The position numbers and the translations under genes were made by a program. Under the pieces are notes generated by a model. The model saw only the letters and a list, made by a program, of their open reading frames with translations. It was not told the DNA's origin and searched no databases. From positions 10,136,879-10,198,878 of the forward strand of contig NC_135551.1 of the NCBI RefSeq assembly GCF_964340395.1: DNA of 62,000 bases, in the 5' to 3' direction. This stretch comes from Glandiceps talaboti (Eukaryota > Hemichordata > Enteropneusta > Spengelidae). Numbering within the stretch: position 1 is the first letter of the stretch; each line of letters opens with the position of its first letter. Shown here in pieces: positions 60,279 through 62,000 of this stretch.

Positions 60279-60595
60279 CTGATGATGGAGACAGACAGAC
60301 AGACAAACAAACAATGACAATTCATCTGTATAGGTAATTCAATGTGTTGTATTAAACTTGAAGTAGAGTATGCACTCAAAAGTTTTAGGCAACAATTTTC
60401 AAGTTTGTTTTTGGATCAAAAGTCGAACGCTACACACTGTTTAGTTATGTTTTACTCAGAGGTGATTGTAGACACCTGTACCTGTACAGTTCACTTCTAT
60501 AAATAGTGGCTTTTGATCTAAAAATCGCTAGGCCAAAGTTACTAAAACATATACTATGGTGAAATTCTGTTTCTGAGAAAGACTCTAGAATGCAC

Positions 60596-60690
60596 ATAGA
60601 CTGTAAGATACATCGTGTTGTTCCACCCTCACTGGTCTCCTCTCTCCGACCAATGTGTGAGGGTGCCCCATCATGACATACCTTACAGAC
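60596..60690. mobile_element. 95-bp MITE with 10-bp target duplication
   Basis: Arms of about 35 bp: left AGACTGTAAGATACATCGTG ending CCACCCTCAC; right, reversed, GTCTGTAAGGTATGTCATGA ending CACCCTCAC. Flanked on both sides by TAGAATGCAC (60586-60595 and 60691-60700). It lies in the intron or 5' region just upstream of the RRM1 exon. A 9-10-bp duplication would fit the Mutator-like superfamily. Confidence 0.75.
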
Positions 60691-61027
60691 TAGAATGCAC
60701 CATAAGAAAGATAAAAGTTTTCATGGTTTGGCCACTAGGAGTGCTGTTCGCAAGCCGTTTGGTGGCGTGAAGTGAGGGCCAGATTAGTAGAGTATTGTAG
60801 CATAAAGACAGTAGAGACAAAATTACACATTCTCTATGTTGTTCCCACAATATTAGCTACTACCAGTAATCAAAACGTGTCTAACCACTAGTGTAATATT
60901 CTTTAAGAACACATGTTCTCTCACATACATTTCTTGCATTGCTTCATGCATTGCCATTCAACCAATGCTCATTAACATTCTAGCCCTCACTAATACTAAA
61001 TCTGGTGCACACTCTTGTGGTGCTTAC

Positions 61028-61108
61028 CTGAGAAGTGGCTGGACCTCCAGTATTAGACCAGCATACAATGTAATATGGCATATTAAAAAACTCACAAGAA
61101 GGAGATGA
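61028..61108 (-). other. Candidate in-frame 81-bp exon upstream of the RRM1 exon
   Basis: A pyrimidine-rich acceptor (CCTTTGATTAATTCAATCTGCAG), followed by 27 open codons ending GGPATSQ, and a strong CAG|GTAAGC donor. Both ends are phase 0, compatible with the phase 0 start of the exon at 60278. The peptide (including FFNMPYYIVCWSNTG) does not resemble the RNP1 region of Tat-SF1 that should precede that exon, so it would be an optional cassette, an exonised repeat, or chance. Confidence 0.25.
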
Positions 61109-61689
61109 CTGCAGATTGAATTAATCAAAGGGCAAGAAATGCGAGGTTGATTTATCATTGCTGCATCTATTTAATGTATACATATATGGGACCCAGAAAA
61201 GTCATTTGACCAATTTTGCATCATGATTGTGACTCTACAAAATAGAGTAAAATGATAAGTCTGGTGTAGATTGGGGAAAGGCATTCTGGGAAATAAACAA
61301 AGTTAGCAGCTGAGCAACTAACCCTGCTGCCTAATCATTATTGAGATTATTGTTAATGTTAGAAGTGTTTAATTCATAATTATAACTTTGATTGTTTCCA
61401 GGATGCCTCACCCCTATATGCACAGGAGGCCTCTTCTATTAAGCCCAATGTCCAATTTTTTAGATAAAACATTATAATTCTCTCCGATGCTAAAGTATGA
61501 CCAATTGAGAACTTCCCAACCTCGAAAATCCGAGGTTAGTTAATATGCTAAGCTGTTAGAAATGTGTTAATTGGCCTCATCATCTATATCAACAGAAATA
61601 AAGAAGTGTCGGGTATTTGCATAATCTTCTTTTCCATCTTTTCATTGTATGCATGGTGCGCTCAGACCACTATAGAAAGAGGTTGTCTT

Positions 61690-61790
61690 GCTGCTAGACG
61701 TTCGGGCTTCTCCCGACGAAGTTCGCTGTGACGGCGAACGCCCATCCTTGTCGTATTGTAAATTCGGAATAACACCTGAGGTCTAGCAGC
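61690..61790. repeat. Short inverted-repeat element
   Basis: GCTGCTAGAC at 61690 and GTCTAGCAGC at 61781 are perfect inverted ends. The interior is GC-rich, with further partly self-complementary segments (TTCGGGCTTCTCCCGA, GTTCGCTGTGACGGCGAAC). Probably a small MITE or a structured single-copy element. Confidence 0.55.
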
Positions 61791-62000
61791 TAGACTAGGA
61801 CATGAGTAGCTGTGGCCAGATTCAAAGGAAGTATTTATAGTAGGAGCACAGAAACTTCAAAGGCTTATTTATTCTTTATTGTTTAGTATAATGTCGTAGC
61901 GTTATTTTACAAATTGTGACGCGAACTTGGCCGCTTTATAATGAACACGCAGGACAATAGCCACCTTAGCTCTGAAATATGATTTGAGAACTCTCTGTCA

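Noticed and set aside
1-62000. tRNA, rRNA or other structured RNA genes
   Set aside because: I looked for B-box and T-arm words and for rRNA-like blocks by eye; only the partial phrase near 40708, 54433 and 55320 resembled one and it lacks an A box and a cloverleaf. A covariance-model search would be needed to exclude them.

Overview
The window is genomic DNA from an intron-rich animal. It is AT-rich, full of microsatellites, minisatellites, hairpin-type small DNA transposons and a CR1/L2-like LINE tail, and has almost no long open reading frames. Repeat style and intron sizes suggest a marine invertebrate (lophotrochozoan or non-vertebrate deuterostome). The sequence does not settle the phylum.

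One host gene is identifiable with confidence. It is the 3' half of a Tat-SF1 / CUS2-type splicing factor (HTATSF1 orthologue) on the minus strand. Five exons join in phase with canonical splice sites: 60278-60121, 59405-59300, 28129-28040, 24848-24769 and 21277-21055. They encode the end of RRM1, a Lys-rich linker and the whole second RRM, a U2AF-homology motif (UHM) with its Arg-Trp-Phe signature. The exons giving the N-terminus lie beyond 62000, apart from a possible extra 81-bp in-frame exon at 61108-61028. One intron is about 31 kb (59299-28130).

The most unusual structure is in this gene. The 80-bp exon at 24848-24769 is followed by an array of 26 further copies (23783-24768) of its own last bases plus 5' splice site. 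Nearly every unit carries an intact CAG|GTAAGA donor, so one exon faces a ladder of duplicate donors spaced 39 or 35 bp apart. The next intron upstream holds a 2.7-kb array of a 52-bp unit containing TACTAAT. The terminal exon runs into a 29-bp minisatellite whose first unit is the last codons and stop codon of the predicted protein. A gene for a splicing factor that acts with U2 snRNP thus carries arrays of splice-site-like sequence.

Layout: 1-1671 is unremarkable. A 7.4-kb element with 0.6-kb terminal inverted repeats and many TTGACGGACAAACTCT subrepeats spans 1672-9058. From 9059 to 20500 there is repeat-rich sequence without a recognisable gene: a LINE 3' end at 13.2 kb, nested MITE and RTE-like tails at 16.5-17.9 kb, and a diverged duplication at 11.0-12.6 and 18.9-19.6 kb. 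The gene and its introns fill about 20.5-62 kb. The large intron contains a 1.2-kb hAT-like element with a 6-bp target-site duplication inserted into an older tandem repeat, several near-perfect hairpins, and about ten minisatellites.
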